Origin: JAZNQN01 sp045590195
GTDB taxonomy: Bacteria > Bacillota > Clostridia > UMGS1883 > UMGS1540
Direction: 5' to 3'
Assembly (NCBI GenBank): GCA_045590195.1
Contig: JAZNQN010000047.1
Location: 1 to 49,509, forward strand
DNA: 49,509 nucleotides
The notes below the pieces were generated by a model. The model made no database searches. It saw only the letters and a list, made by a program, of their open reading frames with translations, and was not told where the DNA came from. Numbering within the stretch: position 1 is the stretch's first letter; each line of letters starts with the position of its first letter. Shown here piece by piece: positions 9,806-16,827 of this stretch. The translations under genes were made by a program, and so were the position numbers.

Positions 9806-11044
9806 ATGGCAAGAATTGAAAACGCTAAATTTACAAGTGAAATGAAAAAAGAGCATACAATTTTGGTGCCGCAAATGTTGCAGCCTCACTTTACACTTTT
9901 ATGCGAGGTTTTAAGGCTTGACGGATACAATCCAAAGCTTTTAACAGATTGCAGCAGCGAAATTGCTGATACAGGGCTTAAATATGTTCACAACGATATC
10001 TGTTACCCTGCAATTTTAGTTATAGGGCAGTTTTTAAGGGCACTTGAAAGCGGGGAACTTGATAACGATAAAGTATCGCTTCTTATTACGCAAACAGGCG
10101 GCGGATGTAGGGCATCAAACTATATTTTTCTTTTGAGAAAGGCGCTTAAAGCGGCAGGTTTTTCACATATTCCAGTAGTTTCATTTAACTTTGCAGGGCT
10201 TGACAGCGGCGGTTTTTCCCTTACTGCTATGGCGGCTGTAAGGTGTATTTATGCCGTGCTTTATGGCGATGTTATGCTTGCGCTTTACAACCAGGCAAGA
10301 AGCCACGCGAAAAAACGCGAAGATGCCGAAAAAGCACTTGATGATACTACAGAATACATAAAAAAAGTTCTGGCAACAAAAAGTATGTTCCGTTTTAAAA
10401 AACACGCAAAATATATTGTTCGAAAATTTTCTGAAATAGAACTTGACAACCTTGAAAAACCAAGGGTTGGTATTGTTGGCGAAATTTATCTTAAATATTC
10501 GCCTCTTGCCAATAACGACCTTGAGGAGCTTTTAATATCCCAAGGCGCTGAGCCGGTAACATCAGGGCTACTCGATTTTCTTTTGTACACAATTTCAAAC
10601 GGAGTTTTTACAGAAGAACTTTATAATATGAAACTTAAATTCAAAAATATTCAGAAGCTAGGAGTAAAATTTTTAATAAAGAGGCAGAAAACAGCTAATA
10701 AACTCATACTAAAATACAGCAGCTACAAACCTTCACACACCTATGATATGCTTTTAAATTCTACCGAAGGAATTATTGGAAAAGGTGTTAAAATGGGGGA
10801 AGGATGGCTTTTGTCGGCCGAAATGGCATCGCACATAAAAGAAGGCGTAAACAATGTAATTTGCGTTCAGCCTTTTGGCTGTTTGCCAAATCACATTGTG
10901 GCAAAAGGCGTTGTAAACAATGTTAGAAAAAAATATCCAAAGGCCAATATAACTGCAATCGATTACGACAGCGGCGCTTGCAAGGTAAATCAGGAAAACA
11001 GAATAAAGCTTATGCTTATGAATGCAGAAAACAGTTTGACATAG
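9806..11044 (+). CDS. HgdB/HgdA-like 2-hydroxyacyl-CoA dehydratase-related protein (partner of the activase)
   Basis: The 412-aa protein corresponds to the C-terminal third of the long activase-related proteins, an HGD-D-like fold. Candidate cluster-ligand cysteines sit in HNDICYPA (near 69), GGGCRASNY (near 100) and QPFGCLPNH (near 362). The frame is open 8 codons earlier inside the previous gene, but ATG at 9806 has GAGGA 6 nt upstream and lies one base after the preceding stop, so the pair is translationally linked. The electron donor/acceptor and substrate cannot be read from sequence. Confidence 0.82.
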   Translation: MARIENAKFTSEMKKEHTILVPQMLQPHFTLLCEVLRLDGYNPKLLTDCSSEIADTGLKYVHNDICYPAILVIGQFLRALESGELDNDKVSLLITQTGGGCRASNYIFLLRKALKAAGFSHIPVVSFNFAGLDSGGFSLTAMAAVRCIYAVLYGDVMLALYNQARSHAKKREDAEKALDDTTEYIKKVLATKSMFRFKKHAKYIVRKFSEIELDNLEKPRVGIVGEIYLKYSPLANNDLEELLISQGAEPVTSGLLDFLLYTISNGVFTEELYNMKLKFKNIQKLGVKFLIKRQKTANKLILKYSSYKPSHTYDMLLNSTEGIIGKGVKMGEGWLLSAEMASHIKEGVNNVICVQPFGCLPNHIVAKGVVNNVRKKYPKANITAIDYDSGACKVNQENRIKLMLMNAENSLT

Positions 11045-11064
11045 AAAACAATATGTGTTAAAAT
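11036..11064 (+). promoter_or_regulatory. Promoter for rnpB
   Basis: TTGACA (11036-11041), 17 nt, TAAAAT (11059-11064). The expected start site, about 7 nt further, is exactly the first base of the RNase P P1 helix at 11071. The -35 box overlaps the stop codon of the preceding gene. Confidence 0.88.
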
Positions 11065-11070
11065 AATAAA

Positions 11071-11612
11071 GCGAGTAAGCTGAGCAATCGCGGGAGCACA
11101 GCTTCTGAGGAAAGTCCGAGCTCCACAGGGCAAGGATGCCGGATAACGTCCGGTGGAGGCGACTCTAAGGACAGTGCAACAGAAAATTACCGCCTTCTTT
11201 TGAAGGTAAGGGTGGAAAGGTGAGGTAAGAGCTCACCTGCGATATGGAGACATATTTGCAGTGTAAACCCCATCCGGAGCAACATCGACTGGAAAATTAA
11301 GCCGGCCCGGCGCTTTCCGACTGATGGCATAAGCTGCATAGCAATATGTAGCGTAGATAGATGATTGTTTCAGTCCAAAGGGAGTCAAATCGCATATGGT
11401 TTAAAAATATAAATTTTGCATAATACGGCAGAAAATTCCGCAAATATACGATGGTATTATTTTTGAATTTTCTTTGTCTTCTGAACAAAATTTATTATTT
11501 TTAAACTCTTCGACCTCTGATTAGAATATTACAAAAGTATGTTTTGATGAGGCATATGAGATTTGACGCCCTTTGGACCAGACAGAACTCGGCTTACAGG
11601 CTTACTCGCCAT
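11071..11612 (+). ncRNA. rnpB: RNase P RNA, bacterial class A, with a large P19-position insertion
   Basis: Catalytic RNA that matures tRNA 5' ends. Landmarks in order: P1 5' strand GCGAGTAAGC (11071-11080), P2 AGCAATC (11083-11089), the universal GAGGAAAGTCC with P4 5' CCGAG (11116-11120), GTGCAACAGA, the class A P11/P12 stretch AAGGTGAGGTAAGAGCTCACC, AGATAGATGATTGTT with the P2 3' strand (11363-11369), ACAGAACTCGGCTTACAG with P4 3' (11588-11592), and P1 3' GCTTACTCGC (11600-11609). At about 540 nt it is far longer than the usual 350-400 nt because about 207 nt (11373-11579) are inserted between the P2 and P4 3' strands. No terminator follows before the riboswitch. Confidence 0.95.
11373..11579 (+). 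other. Expanded P19 helix/insertion within rnpB
   Basis: Positions 11373-11398 pair with 11553-11578 in a nearly perfect helix of about 26 positions (24 pairs, A83-G68 and G92-A59 type mismatches only). It encloses 154 nt of AT-rich sequence with no open reading frame of note but with internal dyads such as ATAATAC/GTATTAT (11421-11427/11454-11460). The site is the optional P19 position next to the catalytic P4 core. A helix this long is a potential RNase III substrate, so the loop may be an excised intervening sequence; that is inference. Confidence 0.75.
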
Positions 11613-11622
11613 TAAGTTTTTA

Positions 11623-11748
11623 AATATCCATAAAGAGTATGCGAGGGACAGCCCCGACGACCATACAGCAACCTGCCCTATGGCAAGGTGCTAAAGGCTG
11701 AATGATGGGAAAATATTATAAATTATCCCGTCTGAGACGGGATTTTTC
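11623..11748 (+). promoter_or_regulatory. SAM-I-type riboswitch with transcription terminator
   Basis: S-adenosylmethionine aptamer core on the plus strand: P2 GTATG (11637-11641) with CATAC (11662-11666) around GAGGGACAGCCC, then the invariant GCAACC (11668-11673), P3 ACCTGCC/GGCAAGGT, then GGTGCTAAA (11687-11695). P1 closes with CCAT (11628-11631) and ATGG (11705-11708). The P1 3' strand GATGGGA (11704-11710) can instead pair along all seven bases with TCCCGTC (11726-11732), the 5' half of the terminator, giving a classic anti-terminator switch. Expected behaviour is SAM-induced termination. It sits 10-15 nt past rnpB and upstream of aspartate-family genes, the right pathway. Confidence 0.85.
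11725..11748 (+). terminator. Riboswitch expression-platform terminator
   Basis: Perfect 8-bp stem ATCCCGTC/GACGGGAT with loop TGA, followed by TTTTTC. It is the first terminator downstream of the rnpB promoter, so it would also end the RNase P RNA transcript. Confidence 0.93.
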
Positions 11749-11778
11749 ATTTTTTTAAAGTTTTTTTATAAAAAAGTG

Positions 11779-11807
11779 TTGACTTTGTTGGCGTTTTGTG
11801 GTATATT
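11779..11807 (+). promoter_or_regulatory. Second promoter, for the ACT-domain gene/hom operon
   Basis: TTGACT (11779-11784), 17 nt, TATATT (11802-11807), ATG 41 nt later. It lies after the riboswitch terminator, so transcripts from it escape SAM control. A near-palindrome GCACAATTGTAC (11820-11831) follows the start site and could be an operator. Confidence 0.75.
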
Positions 11808-11848
11808 TCTCTCTATAAAGCACAATTGTACGCGAGAGGTGGACAAAA

Positions 11849-12286
11849 ATGAAAGACAAGAAAAACTTAATACTTGTAGATGCAACGGTTCTTCCTTCTG
11901 TGTTTCCAAAGGTGCTGGAAATTAAAAAAATGCTCAAAACCGGCAAGGCAAAAACTGTTACAGATGCCGCGGCTGAGGTGGGAATAAGCAGAAGTGCTTT
12001 TTATAAATACAAAGACTGTGTTTTTCCCTTTAACGATATGAAAGGAATTTTAACACTTTCTTTTGAACTTATGGATATAGCGGGTATTTTATCGCAAATA
12101 CTTTCAATACTTGCAAAAGCAAAATGCAACATTCTTACAATAAATCAGAATATTCCGGTAAATGGTGTTGCTAATATTACAATTTCACTTCAAAATGACA
12201 AAGATGAGTTTGAAGTCGAAAAATTTTTGAAAAAATTTGATAAGATAGAAGGCATTCAGAGCCTTCACGTTCTTGCAAAGGAATAG
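11849..12286 (+). CDS. ACT-domain regulator, PheB/ThrR-like (UPF0735)
   Basis: Small 145-aa protein: an N-terminal helix-turn-helix-like segment (TVTDAAAEVGISRSAFYKYK, about 37-56) followed by one ACT domain (ILTLSFELMDIAGILSQ onward). Proteins of this family are encoded beside hom or pheA in Firmicutes; a Bacillus subtilis member has been reported as a DNA-binding regulator of threonine biosynthesis. Position directly before hom fits a role in sensing an aspartate-family amino acid. Start ATG at 11849 follows GAGAGGTGG. hom begins 20 nt past its stop. Confidence 0.85.
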   Translation: MKDKKNLILVDATVLPSVFPKVLEIKKMLKTGKAKTVTDAAAEVGISRSAFYKYKDCVFPFNDMKGILTLSFELMDIAGILSQILSILAKAKCNILTINQNIPVNGVANITISLQNDKDEFEVEKFLKKFDKIEGIQSLHVLAKE

Positions 12287-12305
12287 AGAAAGGAATGACC
12301 ATAGA

Positions 12306-13502
12306 GTGAACGTAGCAATTTTAGGTTTTGGTACTGTGGGTTCAGGTGTTTACGAAATACTTAAAAACAACAAAGAACACATTGCCAAAAAAACAGGGGA
12401 AGAGATAAATGTTAAATACATTCTCGATGTGAGAGATTTTTCATCTCATCCCGATGCACATCTTTTTACAAACGATTACGATGTTATTTTAAACGATAAT
12501 TCGGTTGACCTTGTAGTTGAGGTAATTGGCGGCGTTGAGCCTTCACTTACTTTTTCAAGAGAAGCTCTTTTAAGAGGGAAAAGCGTTGTAACATCTAACA
12601 AAGAGCTTGTTGCAACAAATGGAACCGCACTTATGAAAATTGCAAAGGAAAACGGAGCGATTTATCTTTTTGAGGCAGCTGTTGGCGGTGGTATTCCGCT
12701 TATACGACCTATGTACCGTTGTCTTGCGGCAAATAAAATAACCAAAATTATGGGTATTTTAAACGGAACAACAAACTACATACTTACAAAAATGTTTGCA
12801 GAAGGTCAAAGCTTTGAAGATGCACTTAAAACCGCACAGGAGCTTGGTTATGCAGAGCGTAATCCTGCAGCTGATGTTGAAGGAAAAGATACCTGCAGAA
12901 AAATTGCAATTCTTTCCTCGTTGGTTTATGGAAAAAACATCGATTGTGACCTTATTGAAACAGAAGGGATTACAAATATAGACGCAGAAGATGTTAAAAT
13001 AGCTGAAAAAATGGGCGGCGTTATCAAGCTTGTTGGTTACAGCGAAATAGGGAACTGTGGCGTTTATGCAAGAGTAAGCCCTATGATGCTCCCGAAAAGC
13101 AATCCGCTTTCATGTGCAAGCGACGTATTTAATGCGGCGCTTGTAACAGGCGACAATGTTGGCGACGTAATGTTTTACGGCCCCGGCGCCGGAAAGCTTC
13201 CTACAGCAAGCGCAGTTGTTGGCGATATAATTGATATTTGTATGAACGAGCATGCGTTTATGTCTTGGGAAGAAGGAACAAAAAGCGATGTAGACCTTAG
13301 CGGAAGCTCGAAAGCAGGCGCAGTTGTAAGATGTGAAAAGGCTGACGGCGAAGCTATTTGCAAGCAGTTTGCATCAGCAAAAGAAATTGAAGGTCCTGAA
13401 AACGAAAGCGTTTACTTTATTCCATCGCTTTCCATAGCAGACTGCAAAAAAATCAAGTGTAAAAAAATTATACTTACAGAAGAAAATTATGTCATTTCTT
13501 AA
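12306..13502 (+). CDS. hom: Homoserine dehydrogenase
   Basis: Reduces aspartate semialdehyde to homoserine, the branch leading to threonine and methionine. The Rossmann motif VAILGFGTVGSGV (residues 3-15) and the catalytic-domain stretch NGTTNYILTKM (near 164) with GPGAGKLPTASAVVGDI (near 298) are present. I chose GTG at 12306, preceded by AAAGGAA, since it puts the Rossmann strand at the N terminus; the frame is open 11 codons upstream inside the ACT gene. At 398 aa it is shorter than the roughly 430-aa enzymes with a C-terminal ACT domain; its last 80 residues look like a reduced version of that domain, so feedback control may rest on the separate ACT protein. Confidence 0.93.
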   Translation: MNVAILGFGTVGSGVYEILKNNKEHIAKKTGEEINVKYILDVRDFSSHPDAHLFTNDYDVILNDNSVDLVVEVIGGVEPSLTFSREALLRGKSVVTSNKELVATNGTALMKIAKENGAIYLFEAAVGGGIPLIRPMYRCLAANKITKIMGILNGTTNYILTKMFAEGQSFEDALKTAQELGYAERNPAADVEGKDTCRKIAILSSLVYGKNIDCDLIETEGITNIDAEDVKIAEKMGGVIKLVGYSEIGNCGVYARVSPMMLPKSNPLSCASDVFNAALVTGDNVGDVMFYGPGAGKLPTASAVVGDIIDICMNEHAFMSWEEGTKSDVDLSGSSKAGAVVRCEKADGEAICKQFASAKEIEGPENESVYFIPSLSIADCKKIKCKKIILTEENYVIS

Positions 13503-13526
13503 GTGACAAAAATATAATAAAATAAA

Positions 13527-13575
13527 CGGTTTTGCATTCCCGCAGGCAAAACGCTGAAGAAAAGTAGTGCGGGAA
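13527..13575 (+). promoter_or_regulatory. Candidate H-type pseudoknot in the lysC leader
   Basis: Stem 1 is GTTTTGC (13529-13535) with GCAAAAC (13546-13552). Stem 2 is TTCCCGCA (13537-13544), lying inside the stem 1 loop, with TGCGGGAA (13568-13575). Loops are 1 nt, 1 nt and a 15-nt A-rich crossing strand (13553-13567). It ends about 8 nt before the AGAGGT ribosome site of lysC. TATAAT at 13513-13518 could be a -10 box, but I see no good -35. The two stems could also act as alternatives rather than together. Confidence 0.6.
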
Positions 13576-13593
13576 GAAAGGCAGAGGTAAGCT

Positions 13594-14808
13594 ATGAGCT
13601 TAATAGTTCAAAAGTTTGGCGGTTCTTCGGTTGCAAATGCTGAAAGAGTATTTAACGTTGCAAACCGCATTAAAGAGTATTATGATAAGGGAGATAAGAT
13701 AATTGTTGTAGTATCCGCCCAGGGCGACACAACCGACGACCTTATTGAAAAAGCAAAGGAAATAAATCCTAAAGCTTCAAAAAGAGAAATGGATGTGCTT
13801 TTATCAGCAGGCGAGCAGATTTCAATGTCGCTTCTTGCTATGGCACTTGAAAAACTTGGCTGTCCTGTAATTTCGCTTACAGGCTGGCAGGCAGGTATGA
13901 AAACAAACAGCACTCACGGCAGCGCAAGAATTAAAAAAGTTGATTCTGAACGCCTTTTGCGTGAGCTTGACCAGAACAAAATTGTTATTGTTGCAGGTTT
14001 CCAGGGTATTAACCGCTACGACGATATTACAACTCTTGGCAGAGGCGGCTCTGATACAAGTGCCGTAGCGCTTGCAGCAGCGGTTGGCGCTGATCTTTGT
14101 CAGATTTATACTGACGTTAAGGGCGTTTACACAACCGACCCGAGAATTGTTCCAACTGCCTCAAAGCTCGACGATATTTCTTTTGACGAAATGGTTGAGC
14201 TTGCGTCACTTGGTGCAAACGTTCTTCACAACCGCTCAGTTGAGCTTGCTAAGAAATTTAATATAAATCTTGAAGTATTATCAAGCCTTGAAAAAGAAAA
14301 AGGCACAATAGTTAAGGGGGTAAATCACGTGGAAAAAATGTTGGTTAGAGGAGTTGCAAGAGATAACGATGTTGCAAGAATTACTCTTCAGAATATAGAG
14401 GATACACCTGGCAGAGCATTTACAGTATTTTCAATGCTTGCTAAAAAAGGTATAAATGTAGATATTATTTTGCAGTCACTTGGAAGAGATGGAAAACAGG
14501 ACATCAGCTTTACTGTTCCTGAAAGTGCACTTGAAAATGCACTTGAAGTTTTGAACGAAAACTTAAGTGAAATTGGCGCAGAAAAAGTTCTTTACGACAG
14601 CAATGTTTCTAAAGTTTCGGCTGTTGGTGCAGGTATGTCAAGCAACCCAGGTGTTGCAGCTGCAATGTTCGAAGCTTTGTTTGCTTCAAACATCAACATT
14701 CTTATGATTTCAACAAGCGAAATTAAAATTTCTGTTCTTGTTGAAAAACAGGATGCTGAAAAAGCTGTTCGTGCAATCCACGAAAAATTTGATCTTTCAC
14801 ATATTTAA
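13594..14808 (+). CDS. lysC: Aspartokinase (aspartate kinase)
   Basis: Phosphorylates aspartate, the first step to lysine, threonine and methionine. The 404-aa protein has the kinase motif VQKFGGSSVANAERV (4-18), the aspartate-binding LGRGGSDTSAVALA (near 149), and two C-terminal ACT domains (GVARDNDVARITLQN near 250 and SKVSAVGAGMSSNPGVAA near 335). Length matches the usual monofunctional ACT-regulated enzyme. ATG at 13594 follows AGAGGTAAGC. It sits 91 nt after hom with a structured leader; rlmB follows after 2 nt. Confidence 0.96.
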   Translation: MSLIVQKFGGSSVANAERVFNVANRIKEYYDKGDKIIVVVSAQGDTTDDLIEKAKEINPKASKREMDVLLSAGEQISMSLLAMALEKLGCPVISLTGWQAGMKTNSTHGSARIKKVDSERLLRELDQNKIVIVAGFQGINRYDDITTLGRGGSDTSAVALAAAVGADLCQIYTDVKGVYTTDPRIVPTASKLDDISFDEMVELASLGANVLHNRSVELAKKFNINLEVLSSLEKEKGTIVKGVNHVEKMLVRGVARDNDVARITLQNIEDTPGRAFTVFSMLAKKGINVDIILQSLGRDGKQDISFTVPESALENALEVLNENLSEIGAEKVLYDSNVSKVSAVGAGMSSNPGVAAAMFEALFASNINILMISTSEIKISVLVEKQDAEKAVRAIHEKFDLSHI

Positions 14809-14810
14809 AA

Positions 14811-15545
14811 ATGAAATCGGATATTATATTTGGAAGAAACCCTGTGCTTGAAGCAATTCGCGCAGGAAGGGAAATAGACAAAATTTATATTAAAAACACC
14901 GAGGCTGACGGCTCGCTTAAAAAGGTTTTAGGTGCGGCGAAAAGTGCTAAAATTGTAGTTTCGCGCGTTGACAAGAAAAAGCTTGATATGCTTTGTGACG
15001 GCGAAAATCATCAGGGTGTTGTTGCGGCAGTTGCTGAACACTCATATTGTACAGTGGAAGATATTTTGAAAAACGCCGAAGAAAAAGGCGAAAAACCTTT
15101 TGTTGTAATTTGCGATAAAATTTCAGACCCTCATAATCTGGGCTCGATTATAAGAACGGCAAATGCCGCAGGAGCTCACGGTGTTATAATTCCAAAACAC
15201 GAAAGCGCAGGTCTTAATGCAACTGTTGCAAAAGTTTCGGCAGGTGCGGTGGAGTTTACTCCCGTTGCAAGGGTTAATAACCTTGCATCGGTTATCGAAA
15301 AGCTTAAAAAAGAAGGTTTTTGGGTAACAGGTGCGGCAATGGGCGGCGACAAAAGTTTGTTTGAAGCTGACCTCGACGGAAGCGTTGCTATAGTAATTGG
15401 CAGCGAGGGAAATGGCATAAGCCGCGGAGTTTTGGAAAAATGTGATTTTGTTGTAAGTATTCCTATGAAGGGCGAAACAGAATCGCTTAATGCTTCAGTT
15501 GCGGCAGCATTATTGATGTACGAAGTAATGCGCAGAAGAAACTGA
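14811..15545 (+). CDS. rlmB: 23S rRNA (guanosine-2'-O)-methyltransferase RlmB / TrmH-family
   Basis: SPOUT methyltransferase that methylates a ribose in 23S rRNA using SAM. The 244-aa protein has the N-terminal substrate-binding domain (IFGRNPVLEAIRAGREIDK) and the three SpoU motifs: SDPHNLGSIIRTANAAGAHG (near 105), VIGSEGNGISRG (near 196) and IPMKGETESLNASVAAAL (near 218). Start ATG at 14811 is 2 nt after the lysC stop with no clear Shine-Dalgarno, so it is probably translated by coupling. The terminator at 15552 ends the unit. Confidence 0.92.
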   Translation: MKSDIIFGRNPVLEAIRAGREIDKIYIKNTEADGSLKKVLGAAKSAKIVVSRVDKKKLDMLCDGENHQGVVAAVAEHSYCTVEDILKNAEEKGEKPFVVICDKISDPHNLGSIIRTANAAGAHGVIIPKHESAGLNATVAKVSAGAVEFTPVARVNNLASVIEKLKKEGFWVTGAAMGGDKSLFEADLDGSVAIVIGSEGNGISRGVLEKCDFVVSIPMKGETESLNASVAAALLMYEVMRRRN

Positions 15546-15551
15546 AAAAAT

Positions 15552-15589
15552 AAAGCTGTATCAAAGGGTCGCCTTTGATACGGCTTTTA
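15552..15589 (+). terminator. Terminator after rlmB
   Basis: Stem AAAGCTGTATCAAAGG (15552-15567) with CCTTTGATACGGCTTTT (15572-15588), GTCG-type loop, T-rich 3' side. Ends the hom-lysC-rlmB transcript 6 nt past the rlmB stop. Confidence 0.9.
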
Positions 15590-15618
15590 GTTTTAATATT
15601 TGAAAGGAGTTTCATATA

Positions 15619-16827
15619 ATGAAATATGTAGTTGTGCTTTGCGATGGTATGAGCGATTATCCCATTGAAAAGCTTCAGAATAAAACTCCTATGGAGTGTG
15701 CAAAAAAGCCTTTTATTGATTCTTTGGCGCAAAATGGCGAGCTTTTTCTCGTTAAAACTGTTCCCGATGGTTTAAAACCGGGCAGTGATGTTGCCAACTT
15801 ATCGGTTATGGGCTATAACCCCGAAGAGGTTTATACCGGCAGATCGCCTCTTGAAGCGGCAAGTATAGGCGTTTCGCTTCTTGAAAACGATACGGCATTT
15901 CGTGCAAACCTTGTAACGCTTTCGGGCGAAGGCGAATACGAAGATTTAACTATGGAAGATTACAGCTCAGGCGAAATTTCAACAGAGGAATCAACCGAGC
16001 TTGTAAAATTTCTCGCAGAAAACTTAAAAACCGATATAACAAAATTTTATCCTGGTGTAAGCTACCGTCACCTTATGGTGTGGAATGGATATGATAAAAA
16101 TTCAAGTTTTACTCCGCCTCACGATATTTTGGGCAGAAAAATTAAAGGTTATTTGCCATCGGACGGAGAAATACTAGAAATACAGAAGAAAAGCTACGAG
16201 CTTTTGAAAAATCATCCCATAAATGTAAAAAGGAGAGAGGAAGGCAAAAATACAGCCGATTCTTTCTGGATTTGGGGAGAAGGAAAAAGCACAATTCTTC
16301 CTGCGTTTTCAGATGTTCACAATATGAAAGGCGCAGTGGTTTCTGCAGTTGACCTTGTAAAAGGAATAGGTTACCTTGCGGGAATGGATGTAATTGAGGT
16401 TCCAAATGTAACAGGAAATATAAACACGAATTTTGATGGCAAGGCTCAGGCGGCTATTGATGCTTTGAAAGGCGAATGTGATTATGTTTACATTCATCTT
16501 GAAGCACCCGACGAATGTGGCCATCAGGGACAAGCTGAGGAAAAAGTTCGTTCAATTGAAATTATTGATGAAAAGATTGTTAAAAAAGTGTGCGATGCGC
16601 TTAAAGATGCAGGAGAGGATTTCAGAGTTATGATTTTGCCTGACCATCCCACACCAATTTCCATAAGAACGCATGCAGGCGACAGCGTTCCCTGTCTTAT
16701 ATACGACAGCCGCAAAAAGCTTTGCGGAAAAGAAAGCTTTACCGAGAAAAGCTGTGAGGGCAAAACTTTTAATCCCGGTCATAAGCTTGTAAATTATTTT
16801 TTTGAAAGAGAGGATTTTGCAAAATGA
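15619..16827 (+). CDS. apgM: Cofactor-independent phosphoglycerate mutase, archaeal (ApgM) type
   Basis: Interconverts 3- and 2-phosphoglycerate; alkaline phosphatase superfamily. The 402-aa protein begins with the metal-site strand YVVVLCDGMSDYP (3-15), continues with PDGLKPGSDVANLSVMGYNP (about 50-70, containing the catalytic serine region) and has IHLEAPDECGHQG (near 294) and ILPDHPTPISIRTHAGDS (near 338) with further metal ligands. ATG at 15619 follows AAAGGAG. Only about 30 nt separate it from the upstream terminator, so it may depend partly on read-through. It overlaps the next gene by 4 nt (ATGA). Confidence 0.93.
   Translation: MKYVVVLCDGMSDYPIEKLQNKTPMECAKKPFIDSLAQNGELFLVKTVPDGLKPGSDVANLSVMGYNPEEVYTGRSPLEAASIGVSLLENDTAFRANLVTLSGEGEYEDLTMEDYSSGEISTEESTELVKFLAENLKTDITKFYPGVSYRHLMVWNGYDKNSSFTPPHDILGRKIKGYLPSDGEILEIQKKSYELLKNHPINVKRREEGKNTADSFWIWGEGKSTILPAFSDVHNMKGAVVSAVDLVKGIGYLAGMDVIEVPNVTGNINTNFDGKAQAAIDALKGECDYVYIHLEAPDECGHQGQAEEKVRSIEIIDEKIVKKVCDALKDAGEDFRVMILPDHPTPISIRTHAGDSVPCLIYDSRKKLCGKESFTEKSCEGKTFNPGHKLVNYFFEREDFAK

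Noticed and set aside
11297..11488. 63-codon minus-strand frame inside rnpB
   Set aside because: Lies within the structured RNase P RNA and its insertion; no start signal.
11725..11748. Terminator as a plain rnpB terminator unrelated to a riboswitch
   Set aside because: GCAACC, GGTGCTAAA, the P2/P3 helices and the exact anti-terminator pairing make the SAM aptamer reading stronger.
13527..13575. lysC leader as a known lysine or SAM-II riboswitch
   Set aside because: Too short for a lysine riboswitch, and loop sequences do not match SAM-II; left as an unassigned pseudoknot.
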